Below are positions 8,765-16,743 of a stretch of 41,931 nt of DNA, one piece after another. The notes beneath the pieces were generated by a model that was given only the letters and a program-made list of their open reading frames with translations, ran no database searches and was not told the DNA's origin. The position numbers and the translations under genes are program-made. The stretch is from Rubrivivax sp. (lineage in GTDB: Bacteria; Pseudomonadota; Gammaproteobacteria; Burkholderiales; Burkholderiaceae_C). Location of the stretch: NCBI GenBank assembly GCA_027489455.1, contig JAIXZR010000103.1, positions 1 through 41,931 of the forward strand. The letters run 5' to 3'. Numbering within the stretch: the first letter of the stretch is position 1; every line of letters starts with the position of its first letter.

Positions 8765-9699
8765 CAGTTGTCTCTCTGCACGACTTTGTCGGCCAGCACG
8801 GCCAGGGCGCCGGCGCGCGCGCCCAGCCCGCTAGCCCGCAGCGCGTCATGGGCCTGGTCACACAGGGCCTGGGCATGGCGCCGCGCGGCGTCCAGGCCCA
8901 GGATGGAGACGTAGGTCGGCTTGTTGCTGTCCACGTCCTTGCCCGCCGTCTTGCCCAGGGTTTCGGAGGCCTGGGTCACGTCGAGGATGTCGTCCACCAC
9001 CTGGAAGGCCAGCCCGATCGCCGCGCCGTAGCGTGACAAGCCTTGCCAGACCGCCGAAGCCGGCGCCGGCGTGGGCTGGCCGCAGGCCGCGCCCATCAAC
9101 ACGCTGGCTTCCAGCAAGGCGCCGGTCTTGCGGCGATGCATGTCGCGCAGCGCCGCCTCGTCCAGTGAGCGGCCGATGCTGGCCAGGTCGATGGCCTGGC
9201 CGCCGGCCATGCCGGCATGGCCGGCGGCACGTGCCAGCAGGGCCACCAGGCGCGCCTGCAGCAGCGGGTCCACCCCGGCGTCGGGCGTCAGCACCTCGAA
9301 GGCCAGGGCCTGCATCGCGTCACCGGCCAGCATCGCCTGGGCTTCGCCGAACTGCACATGCACCGTCGGCTTGCCGCGCCGCAGGACGTCGTTGTCCATG
9401 CAGGGCATGTCGTCATGCACCAGCGAATAGGCGTGGATCAGCTCCACTGCCACGGCCGCGCGCAGCGCGGCTTCGGCGTGGCCCTGCAGTGCCTGGCAGG
9501 CCGCCAGCACCAGCAGCGGCCGCAGGCGCTTGCCGCCGTCCAGCACGCCGTAGCGCATGGCCAGGCCCAGACCGGCCGGCGCAGCGGCAGGCACCCAGCG
9601 GTCCAGCGCGGCTTCGACCGCCTGCTGCTGCGCGGCAGCCCAGGGGCTGAAGTCGGCGTCGTTCATCGCGGCCTCGTCCCGCATCAGGTGGGCGTTCAT
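8764..9699 (-). CDS. ispA: Farnesyl diphosphate synthase (geranyltranstransferase)
   Basis: A 311-residue all-alpha prenyltransferase that condenses isopentenyl diphosphate with dimethylallyl and geranyl diphosphate to make farnesyl diphosphate. The first Asp-rich motif is DDMPCMDND (from residue 96) and the second is DDILD (about 230); GGKRLRP and HDDMP context match bacterial FPP synthases. The ATG at 9699 overlaps the xseB stop as ATGA, which supports this start over the internal ATG eleven codons later. It sits between xseB and dxs, the standard arrangement, which ties synthesis of prenyl precursors to their condensation. Confidence 0.95.
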   Translation of the reverse strand: MNAHLMRDEAAMNDADFSPWAAAQQQAVEAALDRWVPAAAPAGLGLAMRYGVLDGGKRLRPLLVLAACQALQGHAEAALRAAVAVELIHAYSLVHDDMPCMDNDVLRRGKPTVHVQFGEAQAMLAGDAMQALAFEVLTPDAGVDPLLQARLVALLARAAGHAGMAGGQAIDLASIGRSLDEAALRDMHRRKTGALLEASVLMGAACGQPTPAPASAVWQGLSRYGAAIGLAFQVVDDILDVTQASETLGKTAGKDVDSNKPTYVSILGLDAARRHAQALCDQAHDALRASGLGARAGALAVLADKVVQRDN

Positions 9700-9932
9700 T
9701 CCGGCAACCAGGCCTTCAGCTGGCCATCTTCGAGGACCTTGACCTGGTCTTCCACGGTCTGCAGCTTGCCGCGGCAGAAGCCCAGCAGCTCGGCCCCGCG
9801 CCGGTAACCGTCCAGCAGCTCGTCCAGGGGCATCTGCCCACCTTCCATCTGCTGCACCAGGCGGTCCAGCTCGGCGAGCGCCTGTTCGTAGCTTGCGGGG
9901 GGCTTGAGTGATGCGCTGGTGCTGCGGGGCAT
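9696..9932 (-). CDS. xseB: Exodeoxyribonuclease VII small subunit
   Basis: A 78-residue protein (MPRSTSAS...), the small subunit that binds XseA in several copies to form exonuclease VII, a single-strand nuclease. Family pattern: [52 protein letters not shown]. The start at 9932 gives the usual length; an ATG at 9959 would add nine residues but lies inside the putative -10 box. No good ribosome site precedes either. First gene of the xseB-ispA-dxs-folE2 run and divergent from the Rieske gene. The xseA gene is not in the window. Confidence 0.92.
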   Translation of the reverse strand: MPRSTSASLKPPASYEQALAELDRLVQQMEGGQMPLDELLDGYRRGAELLGFCRGKLQTVEDQVKVLEDGQLKAWLPE

Positions 9933-9957
9933 TTCGACAGATGAAATATGACGCACC

Positions 9958-9963
9958 ATTCTA
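9958..9963 (-). promoter_or_regulatory. Putative -10 element of the xseB-ispA-dxs-folE2 operon
   Basis: TAGAAT on the minus strand in the context CTAGAATGG, predicted start of transcription about 9951 and a leader of about 19 bases before the ATG at 9932. The same hexamer recurs as a candidate -10 at 10069, 31591 and 39133. No clear -35. The 263 bases from 9960 to 10222 otherwise hold only this and the Rieske promoter. Confidence 0.4.
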
Positions 9964-10068
9964 GACAAAGGGCCGGCCGCCTTTGAGCCCGGCTTGCCCG
10001 CTGTTGCGTCCTGCGACAAGCCCGCAACGCGGGGACGGCTGCCAGGGCGCCGGCAGCAGCCCCATGCG

Positions 10069-10074
10069 TAGAAT
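10069..10074 (+). promoter_or_regulatory. Putative -10 element of the Rieske oxygenase gene
   Basis: TAGAAT in the context GCGTAGAATCCCGCC; predicted start about 10081, giving a leader of about 140 bases before the ATG at 10223. No convincing -35 is seen. Confidence 0.35.
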
Positions 10075-10222
10075 CCCGCCCCTGCCCGAGCACCCCCCGC
10101 CGGGGGCCGCGCGGGCGATGTGTCTGCCAGCCACGGGTGCGTCCCGACGGGCAGTTCCAAGCCACCCGCAGGGCCACCGGGTGGCGAGTTCGATGTCCAG
10201 CCATGGAGGATCCACTCGGATC

Positions 10223-11389
10223 ATGTCGGACCTGAGCCTCAGTCTCCAAGCTCTTGAACGCAGTCGTTCACAACTCCCGGTTTCCAGCTATTTCGACACC
10301 GACCTGTTCCGCATGGAACAGCAGCGCGTGCTGCAGCATGGCCCGCGCTACCTGGGCCACGCACTGGCCGTGCCCGAAGTCGGCGACTACCTGGCGCTGG
10401 CCCAGGAAGGCCAGGGCCGCGCACTCGTGCACACGCGCGACGGCGTGGAGCTGGTCTCCAACGTCTGCCGCCACCGCCAGGCGGTGATGCTGCAGGGCCG
10501 CGGCAGCACGCAGGCGGCGCCGCAGCAGCCCGGCCACATCGTCTGCCCGCTGCACCGCTGGACGTACGACCTGCACGGCCAGCTCGTTGGCGCCCCGCAC
10601 TTCCCGCAAGACCCTTGCCTGAACCTGCGCAACTACCCGATCCAGAACTGGAACGGCCTGTTGTTCGAGAACAACGGGCGGGACGTGGTCGGTGATCTGT
10701 CCAAGCTGGGCCCGAAGGCCGAGCTCGACTTCAGCGGCTACGTCTTCGACCGCGCCCACCTGCACGAGTGCGACTACAACTGGAAGACCTTCATCGAGGT
10801 CTACCTGGAGGATTACCACGTCGGCCCCTTCCACCCCGGCCTGGGCCAGTTCGTCGCCTGCGACGACCTGCGCTGGGAATTCGGCCGCCACCACTCGGTG
10901 CAGACCGTGGGTGTGGCCCACGCGCTGGAACGCCCGGGCTCGGCCGTCTACCAGCGCTGGCACGACGCCGTGCTGGCCTACCGCAACGGCACGCCGCCCG
11001 AGCAGGGCGCGATCTGGCTCACCTACTACCCCACGGTGATGGTGGAGTGGTACCCGCACGTGCTGGTGGTGTCGACGCTGTTCCCGCGCGGGCCGCGCCA
11101 CACGACCAACCTGGTGGAGTTCTACTACCCCGAGGAAATCGCCGCATTCGAGCGCGAGTTCGTCGAAGCGCAGCAGGCCGCCTACCTGGAAACCTGCAAG
11201 GAAGACGACGAGATCGCCCTGCGCATGGACGCCGGCCGCCAGGCCTTGCTGGCACGCGGCGACGACGACGCCGGGCCCTACCAGAGCCCGATGGAAGACG
11301 GCATGCAGCACTTCCACGAGTGGTATCGCCGCGAGATGGCCTTCCCCGCCACCGGTGCACTGGCCGGCAGCGGCCCGCAGCCCGCCTGA
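10223..11389 (+). CDS. Rieske [2Fe-2S] aromatic ring-hydroxylating oxygenase alpha-like protein
   Basis: A 388-residue protein with an N-terminal Rieske domain and a C-terminal catalytic domain. The Rieske ligands are C-x-H (CRHRQ) and C-x2-H (CPLHRW), about 80-110 residues in. The mononuclear iron region is EVYLEDYHVGPFHPG, with two His and nearby acids. The fold is that of ring-hydroxylating or demethylating oxygenases, but no beta subunit, ferredoxin or reductase gene is adjacent, so the partner and substrate are unknown. The start at 10223 is preceded by GGAGGA (10205-10210); a further in-frame ATG at 10193 region is possible. Its divergence from xseB is a neighbourhood commonly seen in Burkholderiales, so it may have a housekeeping role. 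Confidence 0.88.
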   Translation: MSDLSLSLQALERSRSQLPVSSYFDTDLFRMEQQRVLQHGPRYLGHALAVPEVGDYLALAQEGQGRALVHTRDGVELVSNVCRHRQAVMLQGRGSTQAAPQQPGHIVCPLHRWTYDLHGQLVGAPHFPQDPCLNLRNYPIQNWNGLLFENNGRDVVGDLSKLGPKAELDFSGYVFDRAHLHECDYNWKTFIEVYLEDYHVGPFHPGLGQFVACDDLRWEFGRHHSVQTVGVAHALERPGSAVYQRWHDAVLAYRNGTPPEQGAIWLTYYPTVMVEWYPHVLVVSTLFPRGPRHTTNLVEFYYPEEIAAFEREFVEAQQAAYLETCKEDDEIALRMDAGRQALLARGDDDAGPYQSPMEDGMQHFHEWYRREMAFPATGALAGSGPQPA

Positions 11390-11403
11390 CCCGCAGGTCC
11401 CAG

Positions 11404-12258
11404 ATGCAGACCTTGATTTCCGCCCCGGCCCTGCAGACCCTGCTTGCGCAGGCAGGCGCTGCAGGCCCCTGCGTGCTGCTGGACTGCAGCTTCGACCTGG
11501 CCGACCCCGCCGCCGGCGAGCGCCAGCATGCCGCCGGCCACCTGCCCGGGGCGCAGTACGCGCACCTGGACCGCGATCTCTCCGGCCCCAAGGCCGCGCC
11601 CGGCCAGCCCTCGCGCGGCCGCCACCCGCTGCCGCAACGTGCAGCCCTGGCCGCGACCGCCGGACGTTGGGGCATCGCGCCGGGGGTGCAGGTGGTGGTG
11701 TACGACGCGCAAGGCGGCCCGTACGCAGCGCGCGCCTGGTGGTTGCTGCAGTAGCTGGGCCATGCAGATGTTGCGGTGCTGGACGGTGGCCCGGCGGCCT
11801 GGCGGGCCGCAGGTGGCGCCCTGTCGACCACACCGGCCGGCGTGCAGGCCGCTGCGCCCTACCCCGCGTTGCCGCCCGCCATGCCCACCATCGAGACCGA
11901 GGCACTGCTGGCCACGTTGCAGCAGGTGCAGCTGATCGACGCCCGCGCGCCAGAACGCTACCGCGGCGAAGTCGAGCCGCTGGACCCGGTGGCAGGCCAC
12001 ATTCCCGGGGCCCACAACCGCTTCTTCAAGCACAACCTGCAACCCGACGGGCGCTTCAAGCCAGCCGCCGATCTGAAGGCCGATTTCGCCTTCCTGGCCA
12101 GCGGAGGCGACGCGGTGGTGCAGCAGTGCGGCTCGGGCGTCACGGCCTGCCACAACCTGCTGGCGATGGCGCATGCCGGGCTGGGGGTGTCCACGCTCTA
12201 CCCCGGGTCCTGGAGCGAGTGGTGCAGCGACGCCAGCCGCCCGATGGCCAGGGCTTGA
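11404..12258 (+). pseudogene. sseA: 3-mercaptopyruvate/thiosulfate sulfurtransferase interrupted by an in-frame TAG
   Basis: Two-domain rhodanese-family protein of the SseA type, 284 codons in one frame from ATG 11404 to TGA 12258, but with a TAG at 11752-11754. The frame reads ARAWWLLQ, stop, LGHADVAVLDGGPAAW; both sides belong to the family, so the break is one nonsense codon and not a frameshift (TGG to TAG would fit, as relatives often have Trp there). The N-terminal domain is thus cut after 116 residues. The C-terminal domain with the catalytic loop CGSGVTA remains open and could in principle be made from the in-frame GTG at 11776. It would transfer sulfur from mercaptopyruvate to an acceptor. 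Alternatives: sequencing error, strain-specific nonsense mutation, or readthrough. Confidence 0.85.
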
Positions 12259-12325
12259 CGGCTGTCAATGCGGGCGCGGTCGATTGCAGGACACTGCAGT
12301 CACCCCATCCCCCGGAGTCACCGCC

Positions 12326-12760
12326 ATGTACAAGCGCGTCCTGTTTCCCACCGACGGCTCGGACATCACCCGCAAGGCGCTGCAGCACGCGCTGAGCCTG
12401 GCGCGACTGAACAGCGCCGAACTGGTGGTGGTCTCCGTGAAGGAGCCCTTCCCCTACAGCGCGATCTCCGAGATGCAGCCGGCGCCGCCGCAGGAGTTCT
12501 ACGACGCGCAGGAGCGCGTGGCCCTGGCGCGCGTGAACGAAGCGCTGGCCGCAGCGGAAGCCGCAGGCGTCCCGGCCCGCGGGCAGACGGTCGAGGCCCT
12601 GCACGCCTGGGAAGCCATCCTGGACCAGGCCCAGCAGCAGGGCTGTGACGTCGTCGTCATGGCCTCGCATGGCCGACGCGGCGTGAGCGCATTGCTGCTG
12701 GGCAGCGAAACCCAGAAGGTGCTGACGCACAGCACACTGCCGGTGCTGGTAGTGCGCTGA
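12326..12760 (+). CDS. Universal stress protein, UspA family
   Basis: A 144-residue single-domain Usp protein. It begins YKRVLFPTDGSDITRKALQHA and ends with the nucleotide-binding signature G-x2-G-x9-G-S (GRRGVSALLLGSETQKV) followed by STLPVLVVR, so it belongs to the ATP-binding branch. GGAG at 12314-12317 supports the ATG at 12326. Its role is general stress adaptation; the specific trigger is unknown. It follows the broken sulfurtransferase by 67 bases on the same strand and converges on the ZIP transporter gene. Confidence 0.93.
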   Translation: MYKRVLFPTDGSDITRKALQHALSLARLNSAELVVVSVKEPFPYSAISEMQPAPPQEFYDAQERVALARVNEALAAAEAAGVPARGQTVEALHAWEAILDQAQQQGCDVVVMASHGRRGVSALLLGSETQKVLTHSTLPVLVVR

Positions 12761-12786
12761 CGCCACCCGCGCGGGCGGTGGGCGCC

Positions 12787-12834
12787 AGTACGAGCCCCAG
12801 TACGAGCCTCAGTACGAGCCTCAGTGCGAGCGTC
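12787..12834. repeat. Four tandem copies of a 12-bp unit
   Basis: The unit AGTACGAGCCTC is present at 12787-12798 (one change), 12799-12810, 12811-12822 and 12823-12834 (two changes), with a fifth decayed copy starting at 12835. The array fills most of the gap between the converging uspA and ZIP transporter genes. A 12-bp period keeps reading frame, but no gene seems to run through it. Confidence 0.85.
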
Positions 12835-12843
12835 AATGCGTCA

Positions 12844-13629
12844 TCAATGCGCGTGGCTGCCGTGCAGCAGCGCCCGCGCCAGCGTCACCAGCAGCAGCCC
12901 GGCGCCCAGCCAGCCCACCTGCGTCAGCGTCTCGCGCCAGTTCAGGCGTTGCTGCAGCTGCGGCAGAAGATCAGCCACGGCGACGTAGATGAAACTGCTG
13001 GACGCCACCACCAGCAGGAAGGGCAGCAGGTCTTCCCAGGGCTGCACGAGGTAGAAGCCCAGCACGCCCCCGACCACGGCCGCCAGGCCTGAGAGGGCAT
13101 TGAAGAACAGCGCCTTGCGGCGCGAGAAGCCGGCGTTCAGCAGCACGATGTAGTCGCCGGCTTCCTGCGGGATCTCGTGCGCCGCCACGGCCAGCGCCGT
13201 GGCCACGCCCAGCTTGGGATCGGCGATGAAGGCCGCGGCGATGATCACGCCGTCGCAGAAGTTGTGCACCGCGTCGCCCACCAGCACGCTCAGGCCGCCG
13301 CGCCCGGCCTGCTGGGCGTCGAAATGGTGGTGATGGTCGTGGCCGTCGCCTTCGTGGTGGTGCACATGGCGGTAGAGCTCGGCCTTTTCCAGCAGCCAGA
13401 AGAACAGCAGGCCGCCCAGCAAGGTGGCAAACAGCGTCTGCGGGCTGGCCGATCCTTCGAAGGCTTCCGGCAGCACGTGCAGCAGCGACGTGCCCAGCAG
13501 CACCCCGGCCGACAGGCTGACCATGCTCTTGACCACGCGGCTGAGCAGGGTGACGGACAACGCCGCCGCGATGAACACCGAAAGAAGGCCGCCGATGGCC
13601 GTGGCGGCAATGATGTAGGCAAGGGTCAT
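12844..13629 (-). CDS. ZIP-family divalent metal transporter
   Basis: A 261-residue inner-membrane protein with about eight transmembrane segments, the ZIP (ZupT/GufA-like) architecture. The metal-site helices are visible as VGDAVHNFCDGVIIAAAF (TM4) and AVAAHEIPQEAGD (TM5), with the conserved His, Asn, Asp and Glu. Between TM3 and TM4 lies a histidine-rich cytoplasmic loop, HVHHHEGDGHDHHHHFD, typical of a zinc-binding loop, and the C-terminus ends in HGSHAH. Likely imports zinc or another divalent cation. It lies 67 bases downstream of the dienelactone hydrolase gene. A TAGCAT box ends six bases before the ATG, with no Shine-Dalgarno. Confidence 0.92.
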   Translation of the reverse strand: MTLAYIIAATAIGGLLSVFIAAALSVTLLSRVVKSMVSLSAGVLLGTSLLHVLPEAFEGSASPQTLFATLLGGLLFFWLLEKAELYRHVHHHEGDGHDHHHHFDAQQAGRGGLSVLVGDAVHNFCDGVIIAAAFIADPKLGVATALAVAAHEIPQEAGDYIVLLNAGFSRRKALFFNALSGLAAVVGGVLGFYLVQPWEDLLPFLLVVASSSFIYVAVADLLPQLQQRLNWRETLTQVGWLGAGLLLVTLARALLHGSHAH

Positions 13630-13635
13630 CCAGGG

Positions 13636-13641
13636 ATGCTA
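13636..13641 (-). promoter_or_regulatory. Weak -10-like box six bases from the ZIP transporter start
   Basis: TAGCAT on the minus strand, then six bases, then ATG. A TTGACA lies at 13650-13655, but too near this hexamer to serve as its -35. Listed because it repeats the box-next-to-ATG arrangement seen elsewhere in the window. Confidence 0.2.
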
Positions 13642-13696
13642 CCCAGCCTGTCAAGCGCGGCGCAGCGGTGCGAGCGCTGCGCCGCGGGGCCGGGCC

Positions 13697-14587
13697 TCAG
13701 GCCACGCCGTGGGCCTTGAACCAGTCCAGCGCGCGCTGCCAGCCGTCTTCGGCGGCCTCCTTGCGGTAGCTGGGGCGGTAGTCGGCGTGGAAGGCATGCG
13801 GCGCGTCGGGGTAGATCACGAACTGGCTCTTCTGCGCCGCAGCGCTGCCCTTGGCCAGCGCGGCCTTCATCTGCTCCACGCTGTCCAGCGGGATGCCGGT
13901 GTCCTTCTCGCCGTACAGGCCCAGCACCGGCCCGGCCAGGCGGCCCACGACATCGACCGGATGGGTCGGCGTGTTGGGATTGGGCTGACCCACCAGGCGG
14001 CCGTACCAGGCCACGCCAGCGCGGATGCCCGGGTTGTGCGCGCTGTACATCCAGGTGATGCGCCCACCCCAGCAGAAGCCCGTGATGCCGGCCTTGCCGG
14101 TATCGAAGCCCTGGGCCTTGGCCCAGGCCAGCGTGGCGTCCAGGTCGCCCATGACCTGGCTGTCGGGGACCTTGCTGATGACCTCGGCGATGAGCTTGCC
14201 GATCTCGCCATACGCCTTGGCATCGCCCTGGCGCACGAAGAGCTCGGGCGCGATCGCGCAATAGCCGGCCTGGGCGAAGCGGCGTGCGACATCGGCGATG
14301 TACTCGTGCACGCCGAAGATCTCGCTGATCACCAGCACCACGGGCGCCTGGGGCCGGTTGGCCGGCGCGGCGCGGTAGGCCGGCATCTTGAAGTCGCCCA
14401 CCGGGATGCTGACCTCACCCACCAGCAGGCCGGTGCCGGGGGTCTTCACCACGCTTTGCGCCAGCACCGGCAACACCGCCGCAGCGAAGCCCGTGCCCAC
14501 CGCCGTGCGTACGAAGCTGCGACGGTCCGGCGTGCTGTCCAGCGGGCCGTGGGCAGGCACGAGCGTGTCGAATTCTTCCTTCAGCAT
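13697..14587 (-). CDS. Dienelactone hydrolase family protein with Tat signal
   Basis: A 296-residue alpha/beta hydrolase of the dienelactone hydrolase family. The N-terminus has a twin-arginine type signal (DRRSFVRTAVGTGFAAAVLP, about 20-40), so export to the periplasm is likely. Active-site elements are ISEIFGV (Glu), the nucleophile elbow GFCWGG (Cys), GEKDTGIP (Asp) and DAPHAFHADY (His), forming an intact Cys-His-Asp triad. The physiological substrate is unknown; relatives split cyclic or aromatic-derived lactones. GGAG upstream supports the ATG at 14587, and a CACAAT -10-like box is at 14619-14624. It is divergent from ppx. Confidence 0.9.
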   Translation of the reverse strand: MLKEEFDTLVPAHGPLDSTPDRRSFVRTAVGTGFAAAVLPVLAQSVVKTPGTGLLVGEVSIPVGDFKMPAYRAAPANRPQAPVVLVISEIFGVHEYIADVARRFAQAGYCAIAPELFVRQGDAKAYGEIGKLIAEVISKVPDSQVMGDLDATLAWAKAQGFDTGKAGITGFCWGGRITWMYSAHNPGIRAGVAWYGRLVGQPNPNTPTHPVDVVGRLAGPVLGLYGEKDTGIPLDSVEQMKAALAKGSAAAQKSQFVIYPDAPHAFHADYRPSYRKEAAEDGWQRALDWFKAHGVA

Positions 14588-14618
14588 GGGGGTCTCCGGG
14601 GGTGGTGCGGCGGGGCCA

Positions 14619-14624
14619 GATTGT
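14619..14624 (-). promoter_or_regulatory. Putative -10 element of the dienelactone hydrolase gene
   Basis: CACAAT on the minus strand, 31 bases from the start codon, leaving a leader with a GGAG ribosome site. A second CACAAT faces the other way at 14650-14655 in front of ppx. Confidence 0.35.
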
Positions 14625-14649
14625 GGGCTGCCGCGCGAGATCCCGTTGG

Positions 14650-14655
14650 CACAAT
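14650..14655 (+). promoter_or_regulatory. -10-like box six bases from the ppx start
   Basis: CACAAT followed by GCGCCC and then the ATG of ppx, with no Shine-Dalgarno sequence. If used, transcription would begin at or inside the start codon. No matching -35 at normal spacing. Confidence 0.25.
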
Positions 14656-14661
14656 GCGCCC

Positions 14662-16200
14662 ATGCAAGAACGCCCCAACACCGGCGGGCCCCTGGCCGCC
14701 ATCGACATGGGATCCAACAGCTTCCGCCTGGAAGTGGCACAGATCCAGCACGGGCGCTACCGACGCGTCGATTACCTGAAGGAAACCGTGCGCCTGGGCG
14801 CCGGCCTGGACGCCGAAGGCCTGCTGACCGAAGAAGCCGTGCAGCGCGGCCTGGCCTGCCTGCGGCGGTTTGCGGCGCGACTGACCGGCTTCGAACCCGG
14901 CCAGGTGCGGGCGGTGGCCACGCAGACGCTGCGCGAGGCGCGCAACCGCAATGCCTTCCTGCTGCGCGCGCAAGAGGCGCTGGGGTTCCCGATCGAGGTG
15001 ATCTCAGGCCGCGAGGAAGCCCGGCTCATCTATGCCGGCGTGGCGCAGATGCAGCCCAGCGAAGAACGCCGGCTGGTCATCGACATCGGCGGCCGTTCGA
15101 CCGAACTCATCCTGGGCCAGGGCCGGGTGCCGCAGGTGGCAGAGAGCTACGGTGTGGGCTGCGTCAGCCTGTCGATGCGGTTCTTCGGCGACGGCCGGTT
15201 GACCGAGAGCGCCTTCCGTGCCGCCCAGGTGGCCGCAGGCGCTGAACTGGAAGAAGCGCTGCAGCCCTTCGCGCCCCAGCGCTGGGACGTGGCGCTGGGC
15301 TCGTCGGGCACGGCCGGCGCGGTGGCCGGGCTGCTGCAGGCCGCCGGCGTGAGCGACGGCCGCATCACCCCCGACGGCCTGCGCTGGTGCATCGAACGCT
15401 GCATAGCCGCCGGTCACCTGGACCGCCTGTCGCTGCCGGGCCTGAAGCCCGAGCGCCACGCCGTGCTGCCAGGCGGGCTGGCGATCCTGTACACGCTGGC
15501 CGCGCACTTCGACATCGGCACACTCTGGCCGGCCAAGGGCGCGCTGCGCCAGGGCGTGATCGTCGACCTGAACGAGCGCATCGAAGCGCAGCAGCGCACG
15601 CGCCCGGGCGACATGCGCGACGCCAGCGTGGCCGAGCTGCAGAGCCGCTTTGCCGTCGATACGGGCCAGGCGGCGCGCGTCGCGTCGGTGGCGCTGACGC
15701 TGTTCGATGCCGTTCAGGCCGCGCTGCCTGAAGCCAGCGCCGCCGTCGCGGCCAGCGCCGGCAACGAAGTGCGCCGTGAACTGGCGTGGGCCTGCGCGCT
15801 GCACGAGATCGGCCTGATGGTCTCGCACCACGACCACCATCGCCACAGCGCCTACCTGCTGGCCCATGTCGATGCACCAGGCTTTTCGCAGAGCCAGCAG
15901 CGCCGCATCGGCGACCTGGTGCTGGCGCAGCGCGGCGGGCTGCGCAAGATCGAACCCCAGCTGGCCAGCGAGGCCTTTGCCTGGCAGGTGCTGTGCCTGC
16001 GGCTGGCCGCGATCAAGTGCCATGCGCGGGGCGAGGTCAGCCCGCGCGCGCTGGCGTTGCGCGCGAAGGGGCGCGAAGCGCGCCTGGCCTTCACGCCGGA
16101 ATGGGCCGCCAGCCACCCGCGCACCCTGTACCTGCTGCAGGAGGAAGCCGACATCTGGGCACGCAGCGGGCCGCTGAAGCTGATGCTGCCAGCGCTCTAG
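14662..16200 (+). CDS. ppx: Exopolyphosphatase (Ppx/GppA family)
   Basis: A 512-residue enzyme that removes terminal phosphate from polyphosphate; members of the family can also hydrolyse pppGpp. The actin-like ATPase core shows phosphate motif 1 (AAIDMGSNSFRLEVAQ), the catalytic Glu region (ISGREEARLIYAGV) and phosphate motif 2 (VIDIGGRSTELILG). The C-terminal half carries an HD-like helical domain with the histidine-rich stretch HEIGLMVSHHDHHRHS near residue 395. Length is normal. The gene faces sixA and ppk, so enzymes that make and break polyphosphate are clustered. Confidence 0.95.
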   Translation: MQERPNTGGPLAAIDMGSNSFRLEVAQIQHGRYRRVDYLKETVRLGAGLDAEGLLTEEAVQRGLACLRRFAARLTGFEPGQVRAVATQTLREARNRNAFLLRAQEALGFPIEVISGREEARLIYAGVAQMQPSEERRLVIDIGGRSTELILGQGRVPQVAESYGVGCVSLSMRFFGDGRLTESAFRAAQVAAGAELEEALQPFAPQRWDVALGSSGTAGAVAGLLQAAGVSDGRITPDGLRWCIERCIAAGHLDRLSLPGLKPERHAVLPGGLAILYTLAAHFDIGTLWPAKGALRQGVIVDLNERIEAQQRTRPGDMRDASVAELQSRFAVDTGQAARVASVALTLFDAVQAALPEASAAVAASAGNEVRRELAWACALHEIGLMVSHHDHHRHSAYLLAHVDAPGFSQSQQRRIGDLVLAQRGGLRKIEPQLASEAFAWQVLCLRLAAIKCHARGEVSPRALALRAKGREARLAFTPEWAASHPRTLYLLQEEADIWARSGPLKLMLPAL

Positions 16201-16235
16201 GGCCGTCGTCAGCCCGCGATGGGGCACCGGGGTGC

Positions 16236-16697
16236 CTACAGCAGATCCGGCCCCACCACCGCGTGCAGCACCACCTGCACCACGCCATCACGCTCACGCG
16301 CCCGCAGCCACCACACGCCACCCTTCTTGACGGCCCACGGCAGCGGCTGGCCGGTGGCCAGGTAGGCCGCCGCCAGGCCCAGCGTGGGCTGGTGGCCGAC
16401 CACGAGCACGGGCTCGCGCGCGTCGGGCCAGCGCACCGAATGCAGCAGCGCGTCGACCGTGCCGTCCGGGGCCAGGGCATCCAGGGTCTTGAACTTGCGG
16501 TCCAGCGCCTGGGCCGTCTGCTGGGTGCGCCGCGCCGGGCTCACGAGTACGCGCGCGGTGCTGGGCAGCTGGCGGTTGAGCCACGCGGCCATGCGCTGGG
16601 CCTGGCGTTCACCCTTGGGGGTGAGGGCGCGGTCCAGGTCGGTCTGGACCTCGCGCATCTCGAAGGCTTCGGCGTGCCGCCACAGGATCAGGTCCAT
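16236..16697 (-). CDS. sixA: SixA-type phosphohistidine phosphatase
   Basis: A 153-residue histidine phosphatase (phosphoglycerate mutase-like fold). The catalytic RHA motif is at residues 7-9 (LILWRHAEA), the second Arg in SPARRTQQTAQAL and the second His in VLVVGHQPTLGLAA. Proteins of this type dephosphorylate phosphohistidine, for example on HPt domains of two-component systems or the nitrogen PTS. It lies 46 bases downstream of ppk on the same strand. Because Ppk itself works through phosphohistidine, a link is tempting but unproven. Its stop lies 35 bases from the ppx stop; a 5-6 bp hairpin there (16223-16236) has no T-run. Confidence 0.9.
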   Translation of the reverse strand: MDLILWRHAEAFEMREVQTDLDRALTPKGERQAQRMAAWLNRQLPSTARVLVSPARRTQQTAQALDRKFKTLDALAPDGTVDALLHSVRWPDAREPVLVVGHQPTLGLAAAYLATGQPLPWAVKKGGVWWLRARERDGVVQVVLHAVVGPDLL

Positions 16698-16743
16698 GCG
16701 CTGGGGTCTCGGGTTGGGCGCGCGGTGCGGGGCCGGCCGGGAT

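Noticed and set aside
6806-8914. A 702-codon open frame on the plus strand opposite dxs
   Set aside because: It is the antisense shadow of dxs and ispA. Its composition is the His/Gln/Ala/Arg-rich text typical of GC-rich antisense frames, and it has no family resemblance.
12762-12781. CCACC/GGTGG hairpin after uspA as a terminator
   Set aside because: The stem needs a bulge and has no T-run on either strand.
13650-13655. TTGACA on the minus strand as a -35 for the ZIP transporter
   Set aside because: At 17 bases the -10 would fall on the start codon with no matching hexamer.
16223-16236. GGCACC/GGTGCC hairpin between the converging ppx and sixA genes as a terminator
   Set aside because: The stem is short, the loop is only two to four bases, no T-run follows, and it overlaps the sixA stop codon.
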